NCBI GenBank assembly: GCA_965247425.1 | Contig: OZ252023.1 | Span: 3,286,001 to 3,350,000 of the forward strand | Direction: 5' to 3' | Source: CAZOZZ01 sp965247425 | GTDB taxonomy: Bacteria > Acidobacteriota > Terriglobia > 20CM-2-55-15 | Length of the DNA: 64,000 bases | In this document: one piece after another, positions 18,810 to 27,796 of the stretch | Numbering within the stretch: the stretch's first letter is position 1 | Layout: each line of letters begins with the position of its first letter | Notes under the pieces: generated by a model | The model's input: only the letters and a program-made list of their open reading frames with translations | What the model was told of the DNA's origin: nothing | Databases searched by the model: none | Made by a program: the position numbers and the translations under genes

Positions 18810-19214
18810 CTAAACTATAGCATGAAGCTCGACTTCTACCACCTGCCCGTCAATGATCCGATACGCGCGAACATCGGGGCTGGCCGGTTCGGCGAACGAA
18901 ACGATCACGTAGGCACTATCCGGATAATATGCCTCGGCCACATCCCGGCTTGAAGGGACCGCCGCGGTCACCGGATGGGAATGGAAAATCGCGATAAGAT
19001 CTTCACCCGAAACTCGTAGTTCCCGAACCAGATCAAACAGGAATTGTGGCGCTATCTCATAGGCCGTCGCACTGGCCGCCTCGTTGTTGGCGGGTAAGAA
19101 GCGTTGAACGCGGCCGCTCCTTCCGATCAGGAAGCCGCACGCTTCGTGGGGCAGACATTCCCGGGCGTGTCGAACGACCTCCTCCAGGATGCCGGGCTCG
19201 ATTACGACGCTCAC
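18810..19214 (-). CDS. JAMM/MPN-type metalloprotease (Mov34 family)
   Basis: 134 residues. The JAB1/MPN zinc site is complete: PHEACGFLIG (Glu) and IFHSHP followed ten residues later by Asp in SSRDVAEAYY (HxHx10D). Prokaryotic stand-alone members act as isopeptidases or desulfurating enzymes on C-terminal tails of sulfur-carrier proteins. No ThiS/MoaD-like partner is adjacent. The GTG start overlaps the upstream GlcD-like stop (GTGA), indicating translational coupling. Confidence 0.9.
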   Translation of the reverse strand: MSVVIEPGILEEVVRHARECLPHEACGFLIGRSGRVQRFLPANNEAASATAYEIAPQFLFDLVRELRVSGEDLIAIFHSHPVTAAVPSSRDVAEAYYPDSAYVIVSFAEPASPDVRAYRIIDGQVVEVELHAIV

Positions 19215-20596
19215 ACAAAAATCTTTCCCGGGTTCATGATGTCGTTGGGATCCAGCGCACGTTTGACTGCTTTCATCGCATCGATCGCACCCGCGCCCAG
19301 AGCCATCGGCAGGAAGTCAGCCTTCATGATCCCGATGCCGTGCTCCCCTGAAATCGTTCCGCCCATCTCCACGGCGAGCTCGAAGATGCGGGACTTCGCG
19401 GCTTCGGCGCGGACGACTTGATCCCCGTCGGAGGTATCCAGCATCAGGTTGACGTGAATATTGCCATCGCCGACATGACCGAAACAGACGATGGGAAGGC
19501 CGCAATCCGACTCCAGTTGTTCGATCGCCTCGAGGTAATCGGGAACTCGACTCCGCGGCACCACGACGTCTTCGTTGATCTTTGCGGGACGGATTCGGGC
19601 CACGGCCGGAGAAAGGTACCGGCGGATCTCCCAGAGTTCCTCCCCTCTATCAGACTGAACGATCCGGACGGCATCAGGTTCGAGAACCTCCCGAACGCGG
19701 GACACGCTTCGGTCCATGGACTCCAAATCGCCGTCGACTTCCACCAGCAACATCGCGCGCGCTGTAGCCGGAAGTTCCACCGCCACTTCTAATCCCTCAG
19801 CGGCAATGTACTCCCGAAGCGCTCGAAGAGACCTTTCGTCGACGATTTCGAGTTTTGAAGGAATGATCCGATGCTCTACCAGCCGATTGGCGGACTCCGC
19901 ACAATCTCGGACGGAACCGTACAGCGCCATCAACGTTCGAGACGCTTCGGGACGGGGGAGCAGGCGAAAGATGATCTTCGTTATGACGCCCAGGGTTCCT
20001 TCCGAGCCACACATCAGATCGGTAAGGTCGTAACCGACCGCGTTCTTGACGACGCGCCCACCCGTCTCGATGACGCGTCCGGTCGGCAATACCACTTCAA
20101 GCCCCAACAGGAATTGACGGGTCACGCCGTATTTGAACGCACGGGGACCGCCCGCGTTGTGAGCGACATTCCCTCCCACGCTGGATTGCTTGAGGCTCGC
20201 GGGATCCGGCGGGTAGAACAGGCCTTTCGATTCGACCGCTTCTTGCAGGTCCGCTGTGATGACGCCAGGCTCAACAACAGCGACAAGATCGATGGGATCG
20301 ATTTCAAGAATTCGATTCATGCGCCGCATCGCCACGACGATGCCGCCGGCGATCGGCACCGCCCCACCCGCATAGCCCACGCCTCCGCCTCTGGTCACCA
20401 CGGGCGTCCGGGAACGATTGGCCAGAGCGACAATCCGGCTGACCTCCTCCGTGGTCCCCGGAAACACGACCACATCAGCCGGATGAAAGCGACGGGTCGC
20501 ATCCGTACTGTTCTCGCGTATGGTCTCCGGATCGGTTCGAACATGTGCGGAACCCACGATCGAACGCAGTTCATCCACAGGCGTAGCCACTTTCAT
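19211..20596 (-). CDS. FAD-linked oxidase, GlcD / D-lactate dehydrogenase type
   Basis: About 461 residues from ATG 20596; ATG 20611 and GTG 20626 are alternatives. PCMH-type FAD domain: PVVTRGGGVGYAGGAVPIAG, PPDPASLKQSSVGGNVAHNA, KNAVGYDLTDLMCGSEGTLG; C-terminal oxidase domain ends FGHVGDGNIHVNLML and SGEHGIGIMKADFL. The family oxidises glycolate or D-2-hydroxy acids. No GlcE or GlcF partner is adjacent. A TATAAT sits six bases before ATG 20596, hinting at a leaderless transcript. Confidence 0.9.
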   Translation of the reverse strand: MKVATPVDELRSIVGSAHVRTDPETIRENSTDATRRFHPADVVVFPGTTEEVSRIVALANRSRTPVVTRGGGVGYAGGAVPIAGGIVVAMRRMNRILEIDPIDLVAVVEPGVITADLQEAVESKGLFYPPDPASLKQSSVGGNVAHNAGGPRAFKYGVTRQFLLGLEVVLPTGRVIETGGRVVKNAVGYDLTDLMCGSEGTLGVITKIIFRLLPRPEASRTLMALYGSVRDCAESANRLVEHRIIPSKLEIVDERSLRALREYIAAEGLEVAVELPATARAMLLVEVDGDLESMDRSVSRVREVLEPDAVRIVQSDRGEELWEIRRYLSPAVARIRPAKINEDVVVPRSRVPDYLEAIEQLESDCGLPIVCFGHVGDGNIHVNLMLDTSDGDQVVRAEAAKSRIFELAVEMGGTISGEHGIGIMKADFLPMALGAGAIDAMKAVKRALDPNDIMNPGKIFV

Positions 20597-20602
20597 ACCC
20601 AC

Positions 20603-20608
20603 ATTATA
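20603..20608 (-). promoter_or_regulatory. -10 promoter candidate for the GlcD-like gene
   Basis: The reverse strand reads GAATGTATAATGTGGGTATG: a consensus TATAAT six bases before the ATG at 20596. No clear -35 was found. Confidence 0.4.
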
Positions 20609-20738
20609 CATTCGTGGATTCCACACAGATGACTGAGGGGCATTATGAGCCCGAAGTCTTTACGCAGATTACGCGGATTACGGACCGTTAAACGGAAGGA
20701 GGCCGGGACTCTACATTGTCCCGAGAAAGGGATTCGCT

Positions 20739-20832
20739 TTCAACACGAAGGAAACGAAGCAAGAAAATCAGAAACCGAATTCTAACTTCGTGTCTTCGTG
20801 TTGAAAAAAATCTTTGTGTCTCTGCGTCGAAA
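20739..20832. repeat. ACACGAAG / GCGTCT hairpin repeat R3, downstream of ftsZ
   Basis: Left arm TTTCAACACGAAGGAAACGA (20739 on) pairs with CTTCGTGTCTTCGTGTTGAA (20788-20807); TCTTTGTGTCTCTGCGTCGA follows. Just upstream, around 20660-20688, lies another repetitive string (TTACGCAGATTACGCGGATT). It separates the GlcD-like gene from the end of the dcw operon and may end dcw transcription. Confidence 0.7.
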
Positions 20833-20855
20833 CACCGACCGTTAGACCACACGAT

Positions 20856-21941
20856 TCAAGTAGTTGACGCTCTCCTCAGAAAAGCCGGTGTCTCCAGGTC
20901 GGTTCCGACCCCGACTTCGCCGCCGGTCACTTGCTGGAGGGGTCTGTCGATCGGGTTTCGCTCGAAGCCGGTGGCGATCACCGTGATCTTGACCTCACTC
21001 TTCATACTCTCGTCCAGAACGGCGCCGAAAATGATGTTGGCTTCGCTGTCGGCAGCTTCGTAAATGATTCCGGACGCCTCGCTGACTTCGTGGAGCAGTA
21101 AGTCGCTTCCGCCCGTGATGTTGATGAGCACGCCCTTAGCCCCCTGGATCGAACCGTCTTCAAGGAGACGGCTGGAAATCGCCCGACGGGCGGCTTCGAC
21201 GGCACGGTTCTCACCGGACGCGACACCGATCCCCATCAGCGCCATTCCCATGCCGTGCATCACAGTCTTGACGTCCGCAAAATCCAGGTTGATCAGACCC
21301 GGGACGGTGATCAGGTCGGAAATACCCTGCACAGCCTGTCTCAGAATGTCGTCTGCAATGTGGAAAGCGTCGAAAAGACTGGTGCCATGTTCAAGCGTAG
21401 CGAGCAATTGCTCATTGGGAATCGTGATGACGGTGTCGACCGAGTCCCTCAGGTCGGCCAAACCTCGGTCGGCCTGAGTCATGCGCTTTCGGCCTTCGAA
21501 CGCGAAGGGTTTCGTTACGACCGCAACCGTCAAGCCCCCAAGTTCTGAGGCCAGGTTCGCTATTATCGGTGCGGCGCCGGTTCCGGTGCCGCCTCCCAGT
21601 CCCGTCGTCACGAAGATCATGTCGGCACCCTCGAGGGCTTCGATGATTTTCTCGGTATCCTCCAGCGCCGCCTGCCGCCCAATCTCGGGATTCGCTCCAG
21701 CGCCCAGACCCTTTGTCAGTTTCGCGCCGATCTGGAGCTTGACCGGTGCATGTGACTGCTTGAGCGCCTGAACGTCCGTATTGGCGACGAGAAACTCAAC
21801 TCCCTCAACGCCTGCTTCGATCATCCGGTTGACGGCATTCGAGCCACCGCCGCCCACACCGATCACCTTGATCGACGCTCCGGCTTGGTGTTCCTCGTCG
21901 AAGAGAAACCTGATGGGATTGTCTGTTACGTTCGTTACCAC
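20856..21941 (-). CDS. ftsZ: Cell division GTPase FtsZ
   Basis: 361 residues from GTG 21941, preceded by a strong GGGGGAG; an ATG far upstream at 22103 would overlap ftsA and is rejected. Tubulin-like GTPase: KVIGVGGGGSNAVNRMIEAG, the tubulin signature TTGLGGGTGTGAAPIIA, and the T7 loop NLDFADVKTVM. The C-terminal peptide TDLETPAFLRR, which binds FtsA, is present, but the linker between the GTPase core (VIATGFE) and this peptide is only about 20 residues, much shorter than usual. Last gene of the dcw cluster, 13 bp after ftsA. Confidence 0.97.
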   Translation of the reverse strand: MVTNVTDNPIRFLFDEEHQAGASIKVIGVGGGGSNAVNRMIEAGVEGVEFLVANTDVQALKQSHAPVKLQIGAKLTKGLGAGANPEIGRQAALEDTEKIIEALEGADMIFVTTGLGGGTGTGAAPIIANLASELGGLTVAVVTKPFAFEGRKRMTQADRGLADLRDSVDTVITIPNEQLLATLEHGTSLFDAFHIADDILRQAVQGISDLITVPGLINLDFADVKTVMHGMGMALMGIGVASGENRAVEAARRAISSRLLEDGSIQGAKGVLINITGGSDLLLHEVSEASGIIYEAADSEANIIFGAVLDESMKSEVKITVIATGFERNPIDRPLQQVTGGEVGVGTDLETPAFLRRASTT

Positions 21942-21954
21942 TGCTCCCCCCTTT

Positions 21955-23172
21955 CTAAAAAAGCAGACCCCAGAGTCTGGAAACCATTCGCTTGAGCGTC
22001 GAGCCGGAGTGCTCGTGAAACTCGTGTGTTTTTCGCCTCCGCTCTCCGAAAACCGCCAGCCCAACCACGGTGGCGTATTCCGTCTCGACGAAGCGCGCAT
22101 CACTCAGACCTTCGGGCGCGCCGAGCCTGACTGGCAGGTCCAGCACCTCTTCCACCAGTTCCGGAATGCCTTTCAGGACAGCGGCGCCGCCGGTCAGCAC
22201 CACGCCTGCCCCCGCCTGACGCTCGTAACCAGCGCCACGAATCTCATCCCTTACGAAATTGATAATCTCTTCCGCTCGCGGTCCCAGGACGTCACTGAGG
22301 ACACGCTGGCCGATCGTTCGGGTGTTTCGTGAGCCTACGCCGGCAACCTCGAACGTTACTGTGTCATCCGCCATGGAGGAAAGGACACAACCGTATTCCC
22401 GCTTCAGTCGTTCGGCTTCAGGAATGGGCGCACGCAGCCCGACCGCGATGTCGTTGGTGAAATGATCGCCACCGACAGGAAGAACAACAGTGTGGCGAAC
22501 GGCACCGTGGTGATATATCGCCACGTTGGTCTTCCCGCCGCCGATGTCCACCAGAACACAACCCAGTTCCTTTTCATCCTCGCTGAGTGTCGCTTCTCCA
22601 GCTGCGATCGGTTCGAGTACCGTATCGGCCACTTCCAGACCGCTCCGGTTGACCGCCGTAACGATGTTCTGAGCGGCTGTAACCGAACTCGTAACGATGT
22701 GAACGTTCACCTCAAGACGAGTCCCGACCATGCCCAACGGATCCAGAATGCCGTCCTGGTCATCGACAGTAAATTCCTGAGGCAGGATGTGGATGATCTC
22801 GCGGTCCGGGGCCAGCGCAACGGCCCTTGCCGTTTCGATCACACGCCGAACATCTTCGCGATTAATTTCACGCGCATGGGTCGCGATGGGCACCGCGCCT
22901 TTACTGTTGAAGCTGCGAATATGAGGACCGGCCAGACCGACAAAAACCCTGTCGACTTCCGAACCGGCCATCATCTCGGCTTCGGCCACGCTCTTCTTAA
23001 TCGCTTCGACCGTGGCCTCGAGGTTCACGACCACGCCCTTCTTCAACCCTTTTGACTCTGCCTGGCCGAACCCGATGGCCTCCATCCCGCCGTTGCGCGC
23101 GGCGGCGATCAAGGTGCAAATCTTGGTCGAACCGATGTCCAGCCCTACGATAGTTTTTTCTCTTCGCCCCAT
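21955..23172 (-). CDS. ftsA: Cell division protein FtsA
   Basis: 405 residues, actin-like. Motifs: IVGLDIGSTKICTLIA (phosphate 1), GCVLVDIGGGKTNVAIY (phosphate 2), GVVLTGGAAVLKGIPEL (adenosine). The C-terminal amphipathic helix that tethers FtsZ to the membrane is clear (STLKRMVSRLWGLLF). Its start overlaps the ftsQ end by 28 bp, and ftsZ begins 13 bp after it. Confidence 0.97.
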   Translation of the reverse strand: MGRREKTIVGLDIGSTKICTLIAAARNGGMEAIGFGQAESKGLKKGVVVNLEATVEAIKKSVAEAEMMAGSEVDRVFVGLAGPHIRSFNSKGAVPIATHAREINREDVRRVIETARAVALAPDREIIHILPQEFTVDDQDGILDPLGMVGTRLEVNVHIVTSSVTAAQNIVTAVNRSGLEVADTVLEPIAAGEATLSEDEKELGCVLVDIGGGKTNVAIYHHGAVRHTVVLPVGGDHFTNDIAVGLRAPIPEAERLKREYGCVLSSMADDTVTFEVAGVGSRNTRTIGQRVLSDVLGPRAEEIINFVRDEIRGAGYERQAGAGVVLTGGAAVLKGIPELVEEVLDLPVRLGAPEGLSDARFVETEYATVVGLAVFGERRRKTHEFHEHSGSTLKRMVSRLWGLLF

Positions 23173-23957
23173 ATTATTTTCCCAGCAGGTTCGTTTTCTC
23201 TGGTTCGAATGATGACCTGGTCTCGAAATCGCAGGTCGATTTGGTAGGCACTCGGATACTCTTCCCGTATCTGATTCCTCAGTCGGACGTACTTATCCCA
23301 TCGCCCGCGATGATCGCCGGTTCCCAGATCGATCAGTACTGGATTGTTGAGCGGCACGACCGAAACTTCACCGGACTCGGCGACGTGCACTTCCGACAGT
23401 TCACTCTGCCCGATCGCGCGGACGGTTTCGAGATAGACCTCGATCTTGGTTCGGTTCCCTTCAATGTCGCCGACGTGCAGTCCGTCGAGTACGGGGGAAC
23501 GGGTATCGGTCAGGACGTCGGTCGGGAGGATGACCCCGTCGTCATCGACCTGATATATCTCCCCATCGATCCTCGCAAGTGCGATAGGCCTCCTCTCGAC
23601 AACAATGATCACGATCTCGTCGGGCCAGACACGCTGTACCGTTGCGTGCCGCACCCACGGGATCTGTTCGACCGAACGACGCGCTCCATCCAGACCGACG
23701 CGAAGAAGGTTGGTACCCGGCGTGTAATCCACACGCGCCAGGACTTCGTTCTCCGAAACGCGATGAAGCCCCGCGACGGACATTTTCCGTATTTCCAACC
23801 GCTCGGTACTACGGGCGTACGCGGCAGTCAGATAGAGTCCAAAACCAAAGCCGATCAGCACCATGACAAAGATGCCGACGTAGAAGTACCGCATCAGGTC
23901 GGCCCGCGATTTCTTTCGGAGGTATCGGAACCACCTCGTTCGACGATTGCTAGTCAT
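23145..23957 (-). CDS. ftsQ: Cell division protein FtsQ/DivIB
   Basis: 270 residues: basic cytosolic N-terminus (RRTRWFRYLRKKSRADL), one membrane helix near residues 26-48 (YVGIFVMVLIGFGFGLYLTA), then a POTRA domain (IRKMSVAGLHRVSENEVLAR ... PWVRHATVQRVWPDEI) and the beta domain. Part of the divisome FtsQLB subcomplex. It overlaps murC by 8 bp and ftsA by 28 bp. Confidence 0.94.
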   Translation of the reverse strand: MTSNRRTRWFRYLRKKSRADLMRYFYVGIFVMVLIGFGFGLYLTAAYARSTERLEIRKMSVAGLHRVSENEVLARVDYTPGTNLLRVGLDGARRSVEQIPWVRHATVQRVWPDEIVIIVVERRPIALARIDGEIYQVDDDGVILPTDVLTDTRSPVLDGLHVGDIEGNRTKIEVYLETVRAIGQSELSEVHVAESGEVSVVPLNNPVLIDLGTGDHRGRWDKYVRLRNQIREEYPSAYQIDLRFRDQVIIRTRENEPAGKIIWGEEKKLS

Positions 23958-25344
23958 GGTTCACCTTCAATGGTTCGCGGGCCTCCATCGCCCGCGCCAA
24001 CGCGTCCGACACCCGCGTAATGCTTCCGGCGCCCATGATCACGATGGCATCGCCTGTCTGGGCCTGATCGTTCATGAAAGATTCGATCGAAGCAAAATCC
24101 GGGACATGAAGGACCTGTCCGTCGTACAAATCCCGCATCCTCTCGACGAGGGCTTCGGACGTCACCCCTTCTATCGGCGATTCTCCCGCGGGATAGATGT
24201 CGGTGATGAGTACGGCATCAGCGTCGTCGAACGCCCGTGCGAAATCCTCAAACAGGCGATGGGTTCGGGTGTAGCGATGAGGCTGGAACGCGGCCAGGAC
24301 CCTGTTGAACCCCGCTGCTCGAACCGCACTCAACGTCGCCCGAACTTCCGTCGGATGGTGCGCGTAATCATCGATCACAACGACTCCGGATTGTGCCTTG
24401 ATCTCAAAACGTCTCTCCACCCCATCGAACGCTTCGAGCGAAGCGGCGACCGTTTTCGCATCGATACCCATTTCCAGGCCTGCGGTAAACGCCGCGGTCG
24501 CGTTGAGGACATTGTGAACGCCGGGCACCCTCAGGACACACTCCTGACGCTTTCCGCCGTTGTATCCAACGACGAACCTGGATCCGAAGCGTTCCAGCGA
24601 ACACTCCAGGACAGTGACGTCGGCCTCCTCCCGGACACCGAAGCTCAGGACACGACGTTTGATTCGAGGCAGGATGGCCTGCACCGCCAGCTGATCGGTT
24701 CCAATCACGACGGCACCGTAGAAAGGCACCTTGTTGACAAAGTGAACGAAGGCGTCCTGGATGTCTTCGAGATTGCGGTAGTGATCCAGGTGGTCGGTTT
24801 CTATGTTGGTCACCACCGCGATCGTCGGGGAAAGCATCAGGAAAGATCGGTCGCTCTCGTCCGCCTCCACAACGATGAATTGACCCTTTCCAAGTCTCGC
24901 GTTCCGCCCGATCGTATTCAACCTGCCGCCTACAACGAAGGTAGGATCCATACCGGCGCCGTCCATGATCGTTGCGATCATGGACGTCGTCGTGGTCTTT
25001 CCGTGCGTGCCGGCGACGGCGATTGTGTATTTGAGCCGGGCCAGTTCGGCAAGCATTTCCGCCCGGGAGATCACCGGAATCTTCTTTTCCATCGCTTCGA
25101 TCAATTCGGGATTGTCGGAAGGAACGGCCGAGGACCGGACGACGACATGAGCACCAGCCAGGTTCTCCGGCGCATGGGACCGAAAGACGACCGCACCGGA
25201 CGACACCAGCAAATCGGTAACACCGGTCATGCGCACATCCGAGCCGGTGACCCGGTAGCCGAGTGTCAGCAGGACTTCGGCGATGCCGCTCATGCCGCTG
25301 CCGCCGATTCCGATAAAGTGCACCTGTTTGATTCGTTCAAACAT
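23950..25344 (-). CDS. murC: UDP-N-acetylmuramate--L-alanine ligase MurC
   Basis: 464 residues. Mur ligase domains in order: HFIGIGGSGMSGIAEVLL (UDP-binding), AVAGTHGKTTTTSMIA (ATP P-loop), GVHNVLNATAAF, and VIDDYAHHPTEVRATL in the C-terminal domain. It adds L-Ala to UDP-MurNAc in the cytosol. It is separated from murG by 95 bp holding a GCGTCT-type repeat arm, and overlaps ftsQ by 8 bp. No murB follows, although murB often sits here in other genomes. Confidence 0.97.
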   Translation of the reverse strand: MFERIKQVHFIGIGGSGMSGIAEVLLTLGYRVTGSDVRMTGVTDLLVSSGAVVFRSHAPENLAGAHVVVRSSAVPSDNPELIEAMEKKIPVISRAEMLAELARLKYTIAVAGTHGKTTTTSMIATIMDGAGMDPTFVVGGRLNTIGRNARLGKGQFIVVEADESDRSFLMLSPTIAVVTNIETDHLDHYRNLEDIQDAFVHFVNKVPFYGAVVIGTDQLAVQAILPRIKRRVLSFGVREEADVTVLECSLERFGSRFVVGYNGGKRQECVLRVPGVHNVLNATAAFTAGLEMGIDAKTVAASLEAFDGVERRFEIKAQSGVVVIDDYAHHPTEVRATLSAVRAAGFNRVLAAFQPHRYTRTHRLFEDFARAFDDADAVLITDIYPAGESPIEGVTSEALVERMRDLYDGQVLHVPDFASIESFMNDQAQTGDAIVIMGAGSITRVSDALARAMEAREPLKVNHD

Positions 25345-25380
25345 GGATTAACGCATCACCACTGGAAACACCCTCGGAGT

Positions 25381-25410
25381 TTCACCGCAGAGGCGCAGAG
25401 GCGCAGAGAA
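25381..25410. repeat. GCGTCT-family repeat arm R4, between murG and murC
   Basis: CACCGCAGAGGCGCAGAGGC with continuation GCAGAGAA is one arm of the interspersed hairpin family, without a clear partner arm. It sits inside the dcw operon. Confidence 0.68.
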
Positions 25411-25439
25411 ATCGGCGTTTGTTCCGGAACTCTTTTCCT

Positions 25440-26519
25440 TCATTGGCTTCGTTTCTCGATTGCCGATTCGATCAGGTCGACGATGCGGGACTCGGCGTCG
25501 AGTATCGCCAGGTTTCGGACATTGGTTTCCATCTGTCTCAAGCCATCCAGGTCTTCGAACAATCGGACGATTTCGCCGGCGAGGCGACTTCCGTTCAGAT
25601 CGTTTTCATCGATCGTCACGGCCGCGGACTCCTCCACCATGGCCCTTGCATTACGCCTCTGATGATCGTCGGCCGCGAACGGAAGCGGAATCAGAATGGC
25701 CGCTCGCCCGGACGCCTTGATTTCCTCTACCGTCGTCGCACCCGCACGCGAGATGATCAGATCAGCGGCAGCATACTCCTGGTCGAACTGATCGAAGAAG
25801 TCTTGAACTCGCGCTTTGAATCCTGCGGCCTGGTATGCCGACCGAACCTCGGCGAGCTGCCCCGCACCTGCTTGATGGACAAACATCAATCGGTCCTTCC
25901 AGTCCGAAAGGATTTCCAGTGCACCGATGAGCGCGTGGTTGATGGACTGTGCCCCCTGGCTCCCACCGAAAATCAAAACGGTATACGGTGAACGATGCTC
26001 CTTCGGCCCAATCGTCTTGAACTCGGACCGAATCGGATTGCCGGTCACCACGGCGTTCCGCGGGAAGTAGCGTGCGGCGCGCTCGTCGGTTACCGCGGCA
26101 AAGTCGGCGCCGCGACCTAACACCCGGTTCGCCAGTCCGGGCAACACATTCTGTTCCATGATCACGCGTGGCAACCCTTTGATGATCGCGGCTCCGACCA
26201 TTGGGAAAGATGCATAACCTCCCACACCAACCACCACGTCGGGTTCGAATCGCGCAAGAATCCGCATCGAGCTGAACACTGCGACAACGATCGCAAACAG
26301 GTTCCGTATACGGCGGGTCCAATTCACTCTTTTCAGACCCCCAATCGGCAGCGTCTCCAGTTCGAATCCTTCCCTCGGCACGATTCGCTTTTCGATTCCC
26401 TGTTCCGCACCGACGAAGAGGATTCCCGCATCGGGATAACGCCTCAGTAATTCTCGGGCGACCGTGATTCCCGGGAAGAGATGACCACCGGTCCCACCTC
26501 CTGCGATTATCGCCTTCAT
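25440..26519 (-). CDS. murG: UDP-GlcNAc:undecaprenyl-PP-MurNAc-pentapeptide transferase MurG
   Basis: 359 residues. GT28 family: IIAGGGTGGHLFPGITVA at the N-terminus, RVIMEQNVLPGLANRVLG, IFGGSQGAQSINHAL and the donor-site SRAGATTVEEIKASGRAAIL followed by PLPFAADDHQRRNA. It makes lipid II at the inner membrane face. It follows ftsW by 58 bp. Confidence 0.97.
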   Translation of the reverse strand: MKAIIAGGGTGGHLFPGITVARELLRRYPDAGILFVGAEQGIEKRIVPREGFELETLPIGGLKRVNWTRRIRNLFAIVVAVFSSMRILARFEPDVVVGVGGYASFPMVGAAIIKGLPRVIMEQNVLPGLANRVLGRGADFAAVTDERAARYFPRNAVVTGNPIRSEFKTIGPKEHRSPYTVLIFGGSQGAQSINHALIGALEILSDWKDRLMFVHQAGAGQLAEVRSAYQAAGFKARVQDFFDQFDQEYAAADLIISRAGATTVEEIKASGRAAILIPLPFAADDHQRRNARAMVEESAAVTIDENDLNGSRLAGEIVRLFEDLDGLRQMETNVRNLAILDAESRIVDLIESAIEKRSQ

Positions 26520-26577
26520 GGTGACAGATCAGGGCCGATCAAACTTTTTAGTTCCTTAAAAATTAAAGAGATACAGT

Positions 26578-27705
26578 TTACCGGCGCAAACTTTGCCGCC
26601 GAGAAAACGAGTCATCGATTCCCTGCTGCGACACGTTCATCAAAATTCCAACAGCGGCCAGCATGATCAGAAAGGAACTGCCTCCGTAGCTTATGAACGG
26701 AAGAGGGATTCCTTTCGTCGGCAACATCCCGAGCACGACACTCATGTTCACGAAAGCCTGAACGCCGATCATCATCGTGATCCCCAGCGCGAGATAGAAT
26801 CCAAAGGCATCCGGAGCGCGTACGGCACCGCGAAACCCCCTCCACAGGAACAGGCCGAACAGAACCAATACAAGGACCGTGCCGATCAAGCCCCATTCTT
26901 CACCGACTACGGCATAAATGAAGTCCGTATGGGGTTCGGGCAGGTAGAACAGTTTCTGCTGCCCTTCCATGAAACCCACACCGGCTACACCTCCCGTACC
27001 AATAGCCACCCACGATTGAATCAGCTGGAAACCAGCTCCGAACGGGTCCGCGTACGGGTCCCAAAACGAAATGATGCGTTCCCACCGCCAGGGAACCAGG
27101 ACGATCAGAACGTAGAGAACCGGAACAGATAAGGCACCCGCAAGCGCGAACCACCGGAAGCTCAATCCGGAAACGAACAGCAGGATTCCAACGACGATCA
27201 GCATCGACAAAGCCGTACCAAGATCCGGCTGCAAAACGATCAGGCCCGCGAACAACAGGCTGACGGCACCGACCGGGATCAAAGTAAACCCCAGTTCGTT
27301 CACCCGTCCTTTCCGTTTCTCCAGGAAATAGGACATGAAGACAATCAGCGCCAGTTTGCCCAGCTCCGAGGGCTGAAAAGACAACCCTCCGAATCGAATC
27401 CAACGGTGAGTATTGGCCGTTGACGGCATCAGAAAGGCGACGACCAGCAAGACCGTCACGACCGAGAGCAGGGAGAAGACCACCGCCGGATCACGGTAAC
27501 TGTGGTAATTCACCTTCATGAGTACGAACATCGAAACCAATCCAAGAAACACCGCCACCACATGCCTCAACGCAAAGTGGTTCGGGTCCCCATACCATTC
27601 CTTCGACAGGACAGCGGAAGAACTGAACACCATGACAACGCCTGTCAACACCAGCAACAGCGTGACGACGAAAAGACTCCAGTCCGATTTAAGCTTTAGG
27701 GCCAT
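26578..27705 (-). CDS. ftsW: Septal peptidoglycan polymerase FtsW (SEDS family)
   Basis: 375 residues with about ten membrane helices. SEDS motifs: RHVVAVFLGLVSMFVLM, RWIRFGGLSFQPSELGKLAL, LQPDLGTALSMLIV, and GMLPTKGIPLPFISYGGSS near the C-terminus. It polymerises glycan at the septum with FtsI. The position between murD and murG is typical of dcw clusters. Confidence 0.96.
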   Translation of the reverse strand: MALKLKSDWSLFVVTLLLVLTGVVMVFSSSAVLSKEWYGDPNHFALRHVVAVFLGLVSMFVLMKVNYHSYRDPAVVFSLLSVVTVLLVVAFLMPSTANTHRWIRFGGLSFQPSELGKLALIVFMSYFLEKRKGRVNELGFTLIPVGAVSLLFAGLIVLQPDLGTALSMLIVVGILLFVSGLSFRWFALAGALSVPVLYVLIVLVPWRWERIISFWDPYADPFGAGFQLIQSWVAIGTGGVAGVGFMEGQQKLFYLPEPHTDFIYAVVGEEWGLIGTVLVLVLFGLFLWRGFRGAVRAPDAFGFYLALGITMMIGVQAFVNMSVVLGMLPTKGIPLPFISYGGSSFLIMLAAVGILMNVSQQGIDDSFSRRQSLRR

Positions 27706-27714
27706 GGTGTTGGA

Positions 27715-27746
27715 GTGGTCAGTGGCCAGTGGTCAGTGGTCAGTTG
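27715..27746. repeat. AGTGGCCAGTGGTCAG repeat, copy 2, between ftsW and murD
   Basis: GGTCAGTGGCCAGTGGTCAG followed by TGGTCAGTTG, the same core as at 1301-1345. It lies in the 91-bp gap between murD and ftsW. Confidence 0.78.
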
Positions 27747-27796
27747 TCGGAACCAGTCCGAATGAATGTCTGGACCAATGATGAATGGGCACTGTC

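Noticed and set aside
21942..22103. N-terminal extension of FtsZ
   Set aside because: It would overlap the ftsA coding end; GTG 21941 has a strong ribosome site and gives the normal FtsZ N-terminus.
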